From: CAMEON01 sp964463245
Lineage (GTDB): Bacteria; Bacillota; Clostridia; Oscillospirales; CAG-272
Assembly: GCA_964463245.1 (NCBI GenBank)
Contig: CAYXBU010000005.1
Coordinates: forward strand, 1 to 55,400
Length of the DNA: 55,400 nt
Direction of reading: 5' to 3'
Shown here one piece after another: positions 34,517 to 43,867 of this stretch (its first letter is position 1; each line of letters opens with the position of its first letter). Below the pieces are notes generated by a model. It was given only the letters and a program-made list of their open reading frames with translations. It ran no database searches and was not told the DNA's origin. The position numbers and the translations under genes were made by a program.

Positions 34517-35775
34517 GTTTCCACCTGATACGTCAACATCTGATCCGACTCGATTACCTGCTGGCCATGCTCATCATACTGTCGCAGGTATTGGAATACA
34601 GAAATTTTACGAGTCTTTTCTTCTATATGACCTTTATTGTCACGGTACTTCTGTGGATATGCACGGCAGGAGAGGACTTTACCGGGCTTGACCTGTTTAC
34701 GCTGATCATTATGGTAGTTGCCCTGATAGCCGTGCTGATCAACGGGATCGCGGCGGGGGCGGCGTTCAGCTTTTCCTACTTGAAGAAATACATCATGTTC
34801 GTCTGCACACTGCTGTTCTTTGCGGCGGCGGGGCGCAATGGAGTGGACAGGCGTACGCGCCGTATGCTGGTCATCATGCAGCTTGTCACCACGCTGGTAA
34901 TGCTGGTTGCTTACCTGACGCGAACGATCTCCATGTATATGCTCAACGGCGCGGTCAGCTCCTATTTGACCCTTCGTTTCACAAATCCACAGTTGACGGC
35001 TCTGTTCTTAGCTTGCATGATCATGTTCTTGATCCTGTCGGTGGTGCAGGAGTGCTCATGGCTCTTGAGGATACCGGCGGTGGTCGCGATCGGTGTCAAC
35101 GGTTTCCTCCTGATCGAGACCCAAAGCCGAACGGCATTGATCGCTGTTGTGGTGTTCCTGGTGGTTCTTTTGGAGCGTGCCCTGCTGCGGCGGGTGCGTG
35201 CGCCCATATGGAAGTGGGTCATGGCAGTCAATGCCGTGATGCCGATCGTGGTGGTCACATTCTATATGCAGTTTCTGAGCAAAGATTGGTTCCGGAATAT
35301 GTTTTCCTTTATGACGGGAGAAGGAAAGGGATTGGATTCCCGTTATCTCATTTGGTCATCTGCGCTGTCCTTGCTGAGGGAGAGTCCCGTGTTCGGTGCC
35401 TACTACGAAGCCAGCGGTGGTGTCGGTTACTCCCAGATGCATAATACCCATCTGGATATAGCCGTGTCCTATGGTGTTCTGACCATGATCTTGGTCTGCA
35501 TCTTCCTGTACATCGTCATGCGACGGGTGCAGGAACGCCCGGAAGCCGGTATGGAGAAGAGAAAGAGCTACCGATCGGTGGCGCTGATCGGTTTCATTTG
35601 CGCTATCCTCTTGGGTAGTGGCGAGGCTGCGCTGTTCTCGGGCGGCTTGGGCATTTATATTTACGCGGGGGTATTCCTGCTGAACTTTGACTGGGAAACA
35701 TCGGAGGTGCCGGAGACCGTCCCGTCTGTGTCGGAGAAGGAGCCGGAGGAGCAGGAGGAGCAGGGGATCGTATGA
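34513..35775 (+). CDS. Wzy-like O-antigen/capsule polymerase or ligase, polytopic membrane protein
   Basis: A 420-residue protein with about 11-12 hydrophobic segments. A larger loop (about residues 255-310, KDWFRNMFSFMTGEGKGLDS then SRYLIWSSALSLLRESPVFG, and later HNTHLDIAVSYGV) matches the periplasmic/extracellular loop pattern of O-antigen polymerase/ligase (Wzy_C) proteins. The acidic C-terminal tail is cytoplasmic. Genes on both sides overlap it by 4 bp. By topology and context it links repeat units into a polymer outside the membrane. A ligase role (WaaL-like) cannot be excluded from sequence alone. Confidence 0.8.
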   Translation: MSFHLIRQHLIRLDYLLAMLIILSQVLEYRNFTSLFFYMTFIVTVLLWICTAGEDFTGLDLFTLIIMVVALIAVLINGIAAGAAFSFSYLKKYIMFVCTLLFFAAAGRNGVDRRTRRMLVIMQLVTTLVMLVAYLTRTISMYMLNGAVSSYLTLRFTNPQLTALFLACMIMFLILSVVQECSWLLRIPAVVAIGVNGFLLIETQSRTALIAVVVFLVVLLERALLRRVRAPIWKWVMAVNAVMPIVVVTFYMQFLSKDWFRNMFSFMTGEGKGLDSRYLIWSSALSLLRESPVFGAYYEASGGVGYSQMHNTHLDIAVSYGVLTMILVCIFLYIVMRRVQERPEAGMEKRKSYRSVALIGFICAILLGSGEAALFSGGLGIYIYAGVFLLNFDWETSEVPETVPSVSEKEPEEQEEQGIV

Positions 35776-36911
35776 AGATCTTGTTCTTGAGCAACTACTT
35801 TACACACCATCAAAAGCCGCTGTCGGACGCCCTGTCGGTGCGGGCGGAATATACCTTCTGGGAGACCGTGCCCATGGAGACCGAGCGTCTGTCCATGGGC
35901 TGGGGCATGGAAGAGCTTCCTGCTTATGTCTGCCGCGTGTCGGAGGATCCCGAGGGCGCGGCACGCGCCATCCTGGAGGCGGACATCCTGATAACCGGTT
36001 CGGCTCCGCAGGCACTGCTCAAGCCTCGCATACGGGCGGGGAAGCCCATCCTGCGCTACTCGGAGCGCCCCCTGAAGAAGGGGCTTGAGCCGATCAAATA
36101 CCTGCCGCGCTTTCTGCGCTGGCATCATTGGAACCCGCCCGGCAAGCCCATCTATATGCTGTGTGCATCGGCATATGCGGCGGGGGATTACGCCCGCTTC
36201 GGGCTGTTCCGCGGGCGAGCCTACAAGTTTGGCTACTTCCCGGAGTGCCGCTGTTACCCGTCCCTGCCCGACTTGATGCAGGGAAAGGATCGGCGAGAGA
36301 TCCTCTGGTGCGGGCGATTCTTGGATTGGAAGCACCCTGACGATGCCATAGAGGCTCTGCACCGCCTGCGCGCGGAGGGATTAGACTGCCACCTGACCAT
36401 GATCGGCTCGGGGGAGATGGAGTCCGTCCTGCGTGAGAAGATCCGAGCCTGTGGTCTGGAGGATGTCGTGACGCTGACCGGCTCCATGTCCCCGGAGGCC
36501 GTGCGAGATCGGATGGAGAAGGCGGGCATATTCCTGTTTACTTCGGATCGCCGTGAGGGCTGGGGAGCCGTCCTGAACGAGGCCATGAACAGCGGCTGTG
36601 CCGTGGTGGCGAGCCGCGATGTCGGCTCCACCCCCTATCTGGTGCGGGAGGGGGAGAATGGTCTTACCTATCATGCCGAGGATGTGGATGGCCTTTGCCA
36701 TGCCATCCGCAGGCTCCTCTGCGAGCAGGAGACCCAAGCGCGGCTGGGCGAGGCCGCCTACCGTACCATATCCGAGGAATGGAACGCCGAGGTCGCGGCC
36801 GAGCGGTTGCTGACCCTGGGCGAATGTATCCTGCGGGGGGAGAGAAAGCCTCGTCCCTTCGAGACGGGCGTGTTCTCCCCGGCGACCGCGCAGGATACGA
36901 GATGCGAATAA
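35772..36911 (+). CDS. GT4-family glycosyltransferase
   Basis: A 379-residue GT-B protein. N terminus MKILFLSNYFTHHQKPLSDA; C-terminal donor domain with ILWCGRFLDWKHPDDAIEAL, LTMIGSGEME, and FLFTSDRREGWGAVLNEAMN followed by SGCAVVASRDVGSTPYLV. This is the classical GT4 signature, with EGWG...NEAMN as the E-x7-E-like motif. It overlaps the polymerase gene by 4 bp and is followed 16 bp later by the UDP-L-FucNAc genes, so an L-FucNAc or GlcNAc donor is plausible but unproven. Confidence 0.85.
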   Translation: MKILFLSNYFTHHQKPLSDALSVRAEYTFWETVPMETERLSMGWGMEELPAYVCRVSEDPEGAARAILEADILITGSAPQALLKPRIRAGKPILRYSERPLKKGLEPIKYLPRFLRWHHWNPPGKPIYMLCASAYAAGDYARFGLFRGRAYKFGYFPECRCYPSLPDLMQGKDRREILWCGRFLDWKHPDDAIEALHRLRAEGLDCHLTMIGSGEMESVLREKIRACGLEDVVTLTGSMSPEAVRDRMEKAGIFLFTSDRREGWGAVLNEAMNSGCAVVASRDVGSTPYLVREGENGLTYHAEDVDGLCHAIRRLLCEQETQARLGEAAYRTISEEWNAEVAAERLLTLGECILRGERKPRPFETGVFSPATAQDTRCE

Positions 36912-36927
36912 AAAGGAGGTCACAGGA

Positions 36928-37986
36928 ATGGGTGACTTTTCAGGAAAGACCTTGCTGATCACCGGCGGCACCGGCTCCTTCGGTCACGCCGTGCTGGATC
37001 ATTTTGTGGGGGTCGACATCCGCGAGATACGGATATTCTCGCGGGATGAAAAAAAGCAGGACGATATGCGGCATGATCTGCAGAGCCGTATGCCGGAGGC
37101 CGCCGATAAGGTCAAGTTCTACATCGGCGATGTGCGAGACCTGTCCTCGGTGAAGTCTGCCATGCACGGCGTGGACTATGTGTTCCATGCGGCGGCACTC
37201 AAGCAGGTCCCGTCCTGCGAGTTCTTCCCTATGGAGGCGGTGAAGACCAACGTGATCGGCACCGATAACGTCCTGACCGCCGCTATCGACGCGGGGGTGG
37301 AGTGCGTGATCTGCCTGTCCACCGACAAGGCGGCCTACCCCGTGAACGCCATGGGCATCACCAAGGCGGTCGAGGAGAAGGTGGCGATCGCGCGGTCGCG
37401 CCAGTCAGGCAAGACCCGCATCTGCTGTACCCGCTACGGAAACGTCCTGTGCAGCCGCGGCTCGGTGGTTCCGCTCTGGATCGACCAGATACGCAAGGGG
37501 ATCCCCGTGACCGTGACCGATCCTGCCATGACCCGTTTCATCATGTCGCTGGAGGAGGCGGTGGAGCTGGTGCTCTTTGCCTTCCGCCACGGCGAGAACG
37601 GAGACCTGCTGATCCAGAAGGCTCCCGCCTGCCGCGTCGGTGATCAGGCACAGGCCGTCTGCAATCTGTTCGGCGGGCACCCCGAGGACATCCGCGTGAT
37701 CGGCATCCGCCACGGCGAGAAGATGTACGAGACCCTGCTGACCAACGAGGAATGCGCCCGAGCCGTCGATATGGGCAACTTCTACCGCGTTCCGACCGAC
37801 AATCGCGGGTTGAACTATGACAAGTACTTCACCGAGGGCAACGAGGATCGCGACACCCTGACCGAGTTCAACTCCAACACGACACGTTTGTTGACCGTGG
37901 AGGAGATACAGGAAAAGCTACTGACCCTGAATTACATACAGGCGCGGTTGCGTGAGCCGACAGGGCAGGGGAGCGACGGCGTATGA
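36928..37986 (+). CDS. capE: UDP-GlcNAc 4,6-dehydratase/5-epimerase, CapE/FnlA-like
   Basis: First enzyme of UDP-N-acetyl-L-fucosamine synthesis: it dehydrates UDP-GlcNAc and inverts C5. It has 352 residues. Extended SDR fold with LLITGGTGSFGHAVLDHF for NAD(P) and IRIFSRDEKKQDDMRHDL, a family-specific stretch. The region ICLSTDKAAYPVNAMGITKA has Met-x3-Lys instead of Tyr-x3-Lys, as in CapE and related FlaA1-type dehydratases. CTRYGNVLCSRGSVVPLW is also typical. The ribosome site is AAAAGGAGG before the ATG. The next two genes encode the remaining two steps. Confidence 0.92.
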   Translation: MGDFSGKTLLITGGTGSFGHAVLDHFVGVDIREIRIFSRDEKKQDDMRHDLQSRMPEAADKVKFYIGDVRDLSSVKSAMHGVDYVFHAAALKQVPSCEFFPMEAVKTNVIGTDNVLTAAIDAGVECVICLSTDKAAYPVNAMGITKAVEEKVAIARSRQSGKTRICCTRYGNVLCSRGSVVPLWIDQIRKGIPVTVTDPAMTRFIMSLEEAVELVLFAFRHGENGDLLIQKAPACRVGDQAQAVCNLFGGHPEDIRVIGIRHGEKMYETLLTNEECARAVDMGNFYRVPTDNRGLNYDKYFTEGNEDRDTLTEFNSNTTRLLTVEEIQEKLLTLNYIQARLREPTGQGSDGV

Positions 37987-39152
37987 ATATCCTGATCACG
38001 GGAGCCGCAGGCTTTGTCGGGCGGAACCTGCTCTGCGCGCTGGAGAACCTCCGCGATGGGAAGGATCGGACTCGTCCCTCCCTGCAGATGGATGAGCTGT
38101 ATGCTTGCGACCTGGACACCACCCCTGAGCAGCTGAGCACATATACCGAGCAAGCCGATTTCGTTTTCCACTTAGCGGGGGTCAACCGCCCGCGTGACCC
38201 GAAGGAATTTGAAAGCGGGAATCGCGACTTCACCGAGACCCTGCTGGAGGATCTGCGGCGGTGCGGGAATACCTGCCCCGTGATGCTGGCCTCCTCGGTG
38301 CAGGCGACCCTGACGGGGCGTTACCAAAACTCGGCGTACGGTCGCTCCAAGCGGGCGGCGGAGGAGCTGGTCTTCGCCTACGGGCGGGAGAGCGGCGCCG
38401 AGGTGCTGGTCTACCGTCTGCCGAACCTGTTCGGCAAGTGGTGCCGCCCGAACTACAACAGTGTCGTGGCGACCTTCTGCCACAATATCGCGCGTGACCT
38501 GCCCATCACGGTCAACGACAGCTCCACCGAGCTGGAGCTGCTGTATATCGACGATCTGGTCTGCGAGCTGCTGGATGCTCTGGAGGGCAGGGCACACAGG
38601 GCGGACGACTCCGTCTTCTGCGCCCCCCCCGTGACTCATTGTGTGACGCTGGGGGAGATCGCAGAGCTCCTGACCCGCTTCCGCGCCGCATCCGAGACCC
38701 TGTTCCTGCCGGAGATCCCGGCGGGCAGCTTTGCCAAGAAACTGTACAGTACCTACCTCTCCTACCTCCCGCCCGAGCGGGTGGCCTACGCTCCGCCGAT
38801 GCACGCGGATGCACGGGGGAGCTTCACCGAGCTGATCAAGACTGCCGCCTGCGGGCAGGTCTCGGTGAACGTGTCCAAGCCGGGCATCACCAAGGGACAG
38901 CATTGGCACAACAGCAAGTGGGAACTGTTCATCGTGGTGTCGGGGCGGGCAATGATCGAGCAGAGGCGCATCGGCTCGGAGGAGGTGCTGCGCTTTGAAG
39001 TGAACGGAGACCACATACAGGCCGTGCATATGTTGCCCGGCTATACGCATAACATCATCAATCTGTCCGAGACCGAGGATCTGGTCACGCTCATGTGGGC
39101 AAACGAGCCGTTCGACCCCGCACGGCCGGACACCTATGCCGAGCCGGTCTGA
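37983..39152 (+). CDS. capF: Bifunctional SDR reductase/cupin epimerase, CapF/FnlB-like
   Basis: Second enzyme of UDP-L-FucNAc synthesis, giving C3 epimerisation and C4 reduction. It has 389 residues. The N-terminal Rossmann domain (about 1-245) has ILITGAAGFVGRNLLCAL and VFHLAGVNRPRDPKEF, both diagnostic of CapF, with the Tyr-x3-Lys in YGRSKRAAEE. The C-terminal cupin (about 270-385) holds KGQHWHNSKWELFIVVSG (metal-binding His/Glu) and HMLPGYTHNIINLSE. It overlaps capE by 4 bp (ATGA). Confidence 0.92.
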   Translation: MNILITGAAGFVGRNLLCALENLRDGKDRTRPSLQMDELYACDLDTTPEQLSTYTEQADFVFHLAGVNRPRDPKEFESGNRDFTETLLEDLRRCGNTCPVMLASSVQATLTGRYQNSAYGRSKRAAEELVFAYGRESGAEVLVYRLPNLFGKWCRPNYNSVVATFCHNIARDLPITVNDSSTELELLYIDDLVCELLDALEGRAHRADDSVFCAPPVTHCVTLGEIAELLTRFRAASETLFLPEIPAGSFAKKLYSTYLSYLPPERVAYAPPMHADARGSFTELIKTAACGQVSVNVSKPGITKGQHWHNSKWELFIVVSGRAMIEQRRIGSEEVLRFEVNGDHIQAVHMLPGYTHNIINLSETEDLVTLMWANEPFDPARPDTYAEPV

Positions 39153-39208
39153 TACGCGCCCCTGTATGTCAATAATCGACAGCGAACAGATAGTAGGAGG
39201 TATTCCGT

Positions 39209-40393
39209 ATGTCGATCCGATCGGATTATACCGATGTTTCCTTCCGTAATGATGGGCGGTTGAAGCTGCTCATCATCGTGGGCACCCGTCCGGAGATCAT
39301 CCGCCTGTCGGAGGTCATCAAGAAGTGTCGCCGCTACTTTGACTGCATTCTGGCGCACACCGGGCAGAACTACGATTACAACCTGAACGGCGTGTTCTTC
39401 AAGGACTTACAGCTGGAGCCGCCGGACGTTTATATGAATGTCGTGGGGGATGACCTGGGCGAGACCATGGGCAATATCCTGGAGGCATCCTACAAGCTGA
39501 TGTGGCAGACAGCCCCCGATGCGTTGCTCATACTCGGCGACACGAACAGCTGCCTGTCCGCCATCTCCGCCAAGCGATTGCATATTCCCATATTCCACAT
39601 GGAGGCGGGCAACCGTTGCAAGGACGAGTGCCTGCCCGAGGAGACCAACCGCCGCATCGTGGACATCATATCCGATGTCAACATGGCCTACTCCGAGCAC
39701 GCACGGCGGTACTTAGCGGACTGCGGGCTCCCGCCCGAGCGCACCTTCGTGACCGGCTCCCCCATGGCAGAGGTACTGCGCGCCAATCTGCCGCAGATCG
39801 AGGCCAGTGACATCCTCTCCCGCCTCTCGCTGGAGCCGAGGAGATACATCCTGCTCTCGGCGCACAGGGAGGAGAACATCGACACCGAGGAGAATTTCAA
39901 GAGCCTGTTCACGGCGGTCAACCGCATAGCCGAGACCTACGGGATGCCGGTCCTGTACTCCTGCCACCCCCGCTCGCGGCGGAGGCTGGAGGAGAGCGGC
40001 TTCCCGCTCCACCCGTTGGTGCTCCGCCATGAGCCGCTGGGCTTCCATGATTACAATCATCTCCAGATGAACGCTTACTGTGTCATCTCGGACAGCGGAA
40101 CTCTGCCGGAGGAGTCCGGTTTCTATGCGAGCATCGGGCATCCGTTCCCGGCGGTCTGCATCCGCACCTCCACCGAGCGACCCGAGGCCATGGACAAGGG
40201 GTGCTTCTTCCTGGCGGGCATTCGGGAGGACAGCCTCCTGCAGGCCGTCCAAACCGCAGTGGCCATGACCGAGGCGGGGGAGATCGGTGCGCCGATCCCG
40301 GATTACACCGACGAGAATGTTTCAACCAAGGTGGTCCATATGATCCAGAGCTATACGTCCGTCGTGGATCGTATGGTATGGAGAAAGAGGTGA
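39209..40393 (+). CDS. capG: UDP-HexNAc 2-epimerase, CapG/FnlC-like (WecB family)
   Basis: Third enzyme of the pathway, epimerising C2 to give UDP-L-FucNAc. It has 394 residues and the GT-B-like fold of non-hydrolysing UDP-GlcNAc 2-epimerases. Motifs: LLIIVGTRPEIIRLSEVIKK, LAHTGQNYDYNLN, LILGDTNSCLSA, FHMEAGNRCKDECLPEETNR, LSAHREENID, CVISDSGTLPEES and IRTSTERPEAMDKG. It follows capE and capF, which argues for UDP-L-FucNAc rather than ManNAc as product. The ribosome site is AGGAGG, 56 bp after capF. Confidence 0.92.
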   Translation: MSIRSDYTDVSFRNDGRLKLLIIVGTRPEIIRLSEVIKKCRRYFDCILAHTGQNYDYNLNGVFFKDLQLEPPDVYMNVVGDDLGETMGNILEASYKLMWQTAPDALLILGDTNSCLSAISAKRLHIPIFHMEAGNRCKDECLPEETNRRIVDIISDVNMAYSEHARRYLADCGLPPERTFVTGSPMAEVLRANLPQIEASDILSRLSLEPRRYILLSAHREENIDTEENFKSLFTAVNRIAETYGMPVLYSCHPRSRRRLEESGFPLHPLVLRHEPLGFHDYNHLQMNAYCVISDSGTLPEESGFYASIGHPFPAVCIRTSTERPEAMDKGCFFLAGIREDSLLQAVQTAVAMTEAGEIGAPIPDYTDENVSTKVVHMIQSYTSVVDRMVWRKR

Positions 40394-40400
40394 CATAATT

Positions 40401-41156
40401 TTGAGCCGATATGCGGATATCCATATCCACGCGCTCTGCTGCGTGGACGACGGCGCGGCCGACGAGGAGACCATGCGACGCATGATCGATGCGTCCTATG
40501 CAGACGGGACACGCCTGATCTGCTTTACCCCGCACTGGCACCCCGCGCTCTTCTCGGATAATCGGGAACGGGTGGATGACGCCTATCGGTTGGCGCAGGC
40601 GTATGTCGCGGAAAAGCAATACGACCTGCGGATGATGTTAGGCAACGAGCTGTACTATGCCGACAACTGCGTGGAGTGGTTGCGGGAGGGTCTCTGCCGC
40701 ACACTGAACGGCACCCGCTACGTGCTGGTGGATTTCAGCGAGGACGAGCAACCCCGCAGCATCGTAAAGGGCTTGAACCGCCTGCTCAGCGCGGGCTATA
40801 AGCCGATATTGGCTCACGCCGAACGATATATCGCCATGCAGGGTGATGAGTTGCAACGCCTGCGGGCGGACGGTGTGCGCGTCCAGCTGGATGCCGCATC
40901 GATCACGGGCGGCTTTGGGCTGTCCTGCAAGCGGCGAGCAAGACGCTTCCTTTTGGGGGGCTTGGTCGACCTCATCTCTTCGGATGCACACGATACCCAC
41001 CGCCGAACCCCGATCCTGTCGGAGGCGAGGGAATGGACCCGGCGCAGGGTATCCGAGTCATACGCTGAGGCACTCTTTTACAGGAACGCGCTCCATATAA
41101 TGGGGCTGAATGAGACGGATCCGGCGAGCTCCGCGAGTGTTGCCGGGCAACGCTGA
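40401..41156 (+). CDS. cpsB: PHP-family tyrosine-protein phosphatase CpsB-like
   Basis: A manganese-dependent phosphatase that reverses CpsD autophosphorylation. It has 251 residues. TTG start at 40401 with an AAGAGGTGA site; 7 bp after capG. PHP metal-binding motifs: YADIHIHALCCVDDGA (first cluster), FTPHWHPALF, MLGNELYYA (Glu), PILAHAERY and LISSDAHDTHRRTP. This set matches CpsB/Wzb/YwqE of Gram-positive capsule loci. Cytoplasmic. Together with the two genes that follow it forms the standard capsule-regulating trio. Confidence 0.9.
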   Translation: MSRYADIHIHALCCVDDGAADEETMRRMIDASYADGTRLICFTPHWHPALFSDNRERVDDAYRLAQAYVAEKQYDLRMMLGNELYYADNCVEWLREGLCRTLNGTRYVLVDFSEDEQPRSIVKGLNRLLSAGYKPILAHAERYIAMQGDELQRLRADGVRVQLDAASITGGFGLSCKRRARRFLLGGLVDLISSDAHDTHRRTPILSEAREWTRRRVSESYAEALFYRNALHIMGLNETDPASSASVAGQR

Positions 41157-41212
41157 AAACCAACGAAAATCCGAGGGCGGTTCCTCGGGAAGGAAAAGAA
41201 AGGACACAAACC

Positions 41213-42142
41213 ATGAGTTTGAAATCATCTGCAAAAACCGTGACTCTGTGGGATCTGTGGGGCGTACTCGTCAGAAATATCTTGGCGATCCTGCTGGCGG
41301 CACTGTTGATCACGGGCGTCTTTGTCACGGTGGATATGCTGAATTACACACCTATGTATCAATCCACGGCGACCCTGTACATTCTGCGGCAGAACAACGA
41401 CAATCAGACAGGAAGCTCGTCGTCGGTTGACAGCGACTTCAACCTGGCTCTGAAGGTGGTCAACGACTGCAATTATATTCTGAAAATGCAGGATGTCGTG
41501 GAACGGGTGACGAAAAAATTGGGTGTGGATGCGTACATTTCATACGGTGAGATGGTCGAACGCATATCCATCACCAATCCGGAAAACACGCGTATTCTGG
41601 AGGTGACGGTGCAGTCGGAGGACGCACAGTTGTCCAAAGCACTGGTCAACGCACTTTGCGACGAGGGCGCGGCGGCGATCGAGAACATCATGGGCTTCAA
41701 GCAGGTCACGGTCAGCGAATACGGCCGCGAGAATGCACAGCCGTGCAACAAGACCGGCATCCTGACCTATTGCTTGGTGGGCGTGGTATCCGTACTGGTC
41801 ATGTACATCTTCTTCCTGATCCGCTTCCTGCTGGATGACGGCATCCACTCTGAGGAGGATGTGCGCCGGTACCTGGATCTCAGCGTGCTGGGAGAGATAC
41901 CGGATGCCTCCGGACGGCGCGGTCGCCGCTACGGGTACAGACGGTATGGATATGGGCGATACGGCAGTTACTACAGTCATTACGGGCACGGATATGGATA
42001 TGGCTACCGATATGGCTACGGACAGCAGCCGGAAAAGAAGCCGAGCCTGTTGTCCGGATTTTTCGGGCGTTCCGCGTCAGATAGCTCGTCCGAGCAAGCC
42101 GCGAAAACTACGGATAGCCGAAGCAGGAGGAACAATAAATGA
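41213..42142 (+). CDS. Wzz-like chain-length determinant / BY-kinase activator with Tyr-rich tail
   Basis: A 309-residue membrane protein. Membrane segments at about residues 23-42 and 184-205 flank an extracellular Wzz domain. The cytoplasmic part after residue 206 would contact and activate the tyrosine kinase encoded by the next gene (4-bp overlap). Homologues are CpsC, CapA and YveK, usually about 230-250 residues. This one has an extra tail of about 75 residues: residues 240-269 contain 13 Tyr alternating with Gly and Arg (RYGYGRYGSYYSHYGHGYGY), followed by a Ser/Lys-rich end. Tyr clusters normally sit on the kinase, so the tail may be an added phosphorylation platform. Confidence 0.85.
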   Translation: MSLKSSAKTVTLWDLWGVLVRNILAILLAALLITGVFVTVDMLNYTPMYQSTATLYILRQNNDNQTGSSSSVDSDFNLALKVVNDCNYILKMQDVVERVTKKLGVDAYISYGEMVERISITNPENTRILEVTVQSEDAQLSKALVNALCDEGAAAIENIMGFKQVTVSEYGRENAQPCNKTGILTYCLVGVVSVLVMYIFFLIRFLLDDGIHSEEDVRRYLDLSVLGEIPDASGRRGRRYGYRRYGYGRYGSYYSHYGHGYGYGYRYGYGQQPEKKPSLLSGFFGRSASDSSSEQAAKTTDSRSRRNNK

Positions 42143-42882
42143 GCGAGAAGAAGCAGATCACGCTGTCTCTGGCAGGAGAGCAGGATTTCCTGACGCAGGA
42201 AGCGTATAAGACGTTGCGTACCAACATCCAATTCTGCGGCAAGGATCTGCAGGTCATCGGCCTGACGAGCCATGCGGAGAACGAGGGAAAGACTACGGTC
42301 ACATTGGGGATCGCCAAGAGCTTTGCCGAGCTGGGAAAGCGGACACTGGTCGTGGATGCGGATATGCGGAAATCGGTCATGGCGGGGCGAAATACCGATG
42401 CCAAGACGGGTCAGGGACTTTCTGAGATCCTGACCGGCTTTGCGACCCTGAGCGATTGCATCAATTCCACCAACTGCGAAGGCTTGGACATCCTGTTCGC
42501 GGGCAAGTACCCGCCGAACCCGGTCGAGCTGCTCAACAGCCCGGATTTTGCCGCGACCCTGCAGGAGTTGCGGAAGCAGTATGACTACATTTTCGTGGAC
42601 ACACCGCCCCTGGGGCAGGTTATCGATGCCTCGGTCGTAGCGACCCAGTGCGACGGCATGATCCTTGTCATCGGAAACACAAAGATCGGGTATGTGCAGG
42701 AGCGGAACACCGTGGAGCAGTTGCGCCGAAGCGGCAGTCGCATCCTGGGAGTCGTCCGCAACCACATCGAGCAGCGGTCAAAGGGCTACTACCGCAGCAG
42801 GAAGTACGGCTACCGCGCCTACGGCTATGGTGCCTACGGCGAGACCGAGCGCGCGAAGAAGCAGAATGAAAACCGTTCATGA
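42139..42882 (+). CDS. cpsD: BY-type tyrosine kinase CpsD-like
   Basis: A 247-residue cytoplasmic autokinase controlling capsule polymer synthesis. EAYKTLRTNIQF is the oligomer/activator contact. Walker A is SHAENEGKTT (about 44-53), Walker A' is LVVDADMRKS (about 70-79), and Walker B is YIFVDTPP (about 150-157). The C-terminal tail has seven Tyr (217-233, KGYYRSRKYGYRAYGYGAYG), the usual autophosphorylation cluster. It overlaps the Wzz-like gene by 4 bp. CpsB upstream would dephosphorylate it. Confidence 0.9.
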   Translation: MSEKKQITLSLAGEQDFLTQEAYKTLRTNIQFCGKDLQVIGLTSHAENEGKTTVTLGIAKSFAELGKRTLVVDADMRKSVMAGRNTDAKTGQGLSEILTGFATLSDCINSTNCEGLDILFAGKYPPNPVELLNSPDFAATLQELRKQYDYIFVDTPPLGQVIDASVVATQCDGMILVIGNTKIGYVQERNTVEQLRRSGSRILGVVRNHIEQRSKGYYRSRKYGYRAYGYGAYGETERAKKQNENRS

Positions 42883-42934
42883 TGGTCGGATAAACTGATT
42901 ATTTTGCACAGATATGCAAGGAGGAGATACACAT

Positions 42935-43861
42935 ATGACACTGGTCGTTCTTGCCGCCGGGATGGGTTCCCGCTACGGCGGTCTGAAGCAGATGGATCCC
43001 ATGAATGCCGAGGGGGATTTCATCATTGATTATTCGGTGTACGATGCCATTCAGGCTGGCTTTGACGAGGTGGTCTTCATCATCAAGCGCACCATGGAGC
43101 AGGATTTCCGCGAGACCATCGGTGCCCGCATTTCAGGAAAAATCAAGATGACGCTGGTATTCCAGGACATGGATGACCTCCCGGAGGGCTACACCCTCCC
43201 CGAGGGACGAGTCAAGCCCTGGGGTACCACCCACGCCCTACGCGCCGCGCGGGAGGCCATCAAGGGTCCCTATGGTGTAATCAACGCCGACGATTTCTAC
43301 GGGCGGGACACCTTCATGAAGCTGGCGGCGCACCTGCGGAAGATGGAGTCGGGCGAGCTGGGAAGCGACAAGGAGCACGCCTGCGCCATCGGCTTCAAGG
43401 TCAAGAATACCCTGACGGATAAGGGCACCGCCTCCCGCGGTGTCTGCGAGGTCAGCGAGGACGGAATGCTGACCTCCATCGTGGAGCGGCTCAAGATCCG
43501 CAAGTGCGGCGGCGATGCCGAGTACGAGGACGAGGCGGGCAACTGGGTGTTCCTGCCGGGCGAGACGGTGGTCTCCATGAACTGCTGGGGTCTGCCCGCA
43601 AGCACCATCTCCTACTTCAAGGATGAGTTCGTGGAGTTCATGCAGAAGCTGCCGGAGGCACCCAATCCGCTCAAGGCAGAGATCCTCCTGCCCAATTCGG
43701 TGGAGAAGATGATGGAAGCGGGACTTCTGGATGTGCGGGTCTACCCCACCGAGTCGGAGTGGTTCGGCGTGACCTACACCGAGGATAAGCCGTGGGTGCA
43801 GGATTCCATCCGAGCCCTGACTGAGGCGGGGGTCTACCCGGAGCACCTCTGGGGCAACTGA
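42935..43861 (+). CDS. Sugar-1-phosphate nucleotidyltransferase
   Basis: A 308-residue GT-A-fold enzyme making a nucleotide sugar from NTP and a sugar-1-phosphate. ATG at 42935 with AAGGAGG 9 nt upstream. LVVLAAGMGSRYGGLKQM is the nucleotide-binding signature, though the usual GxGTR is here GMGSR. VKPWGTTHALRAAREAI and GVINADDFYGRD (metal-binding Asp) follow. With the NahK-like kinase 7 bp downstream and galE after it, I infer conversion of HexNAc-1-phosphate (or Gal-1-phosphate) to the UDP-sugar. It is not of the GalT-type LnpC family used in the Bifidobacterium pathway. Confidence 0.8.
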   Translation: MTLVVLAAGMGSRYGGLKQMDPMNAEGDFIIDYSVYDAIQAGFDEVVFIIKRTMEQDFRETIGARISGKIKMTLVFQDMDDLPEGYTLPEGRVKPWGTTHALRAAREAIKGPYGVINADDFYGRDTFMKLAAHLRKMESGELGSDKEHACAIGFKVKNTLTDKGTASRGVCEVSEDGMLTSIVERLKIRKCGGDAEYEDEAGNWVFLPGETVVSMNCWGLPASTISYFKDEFVEFMQKLPEAPNPLKAEILLPNSVEKMMEAGLLDVRVYPTESEWFGVTYTEDKPWVQDSIRALTEAGVYPEHLWGN

Positions 43862-43867
43862 GCGACC

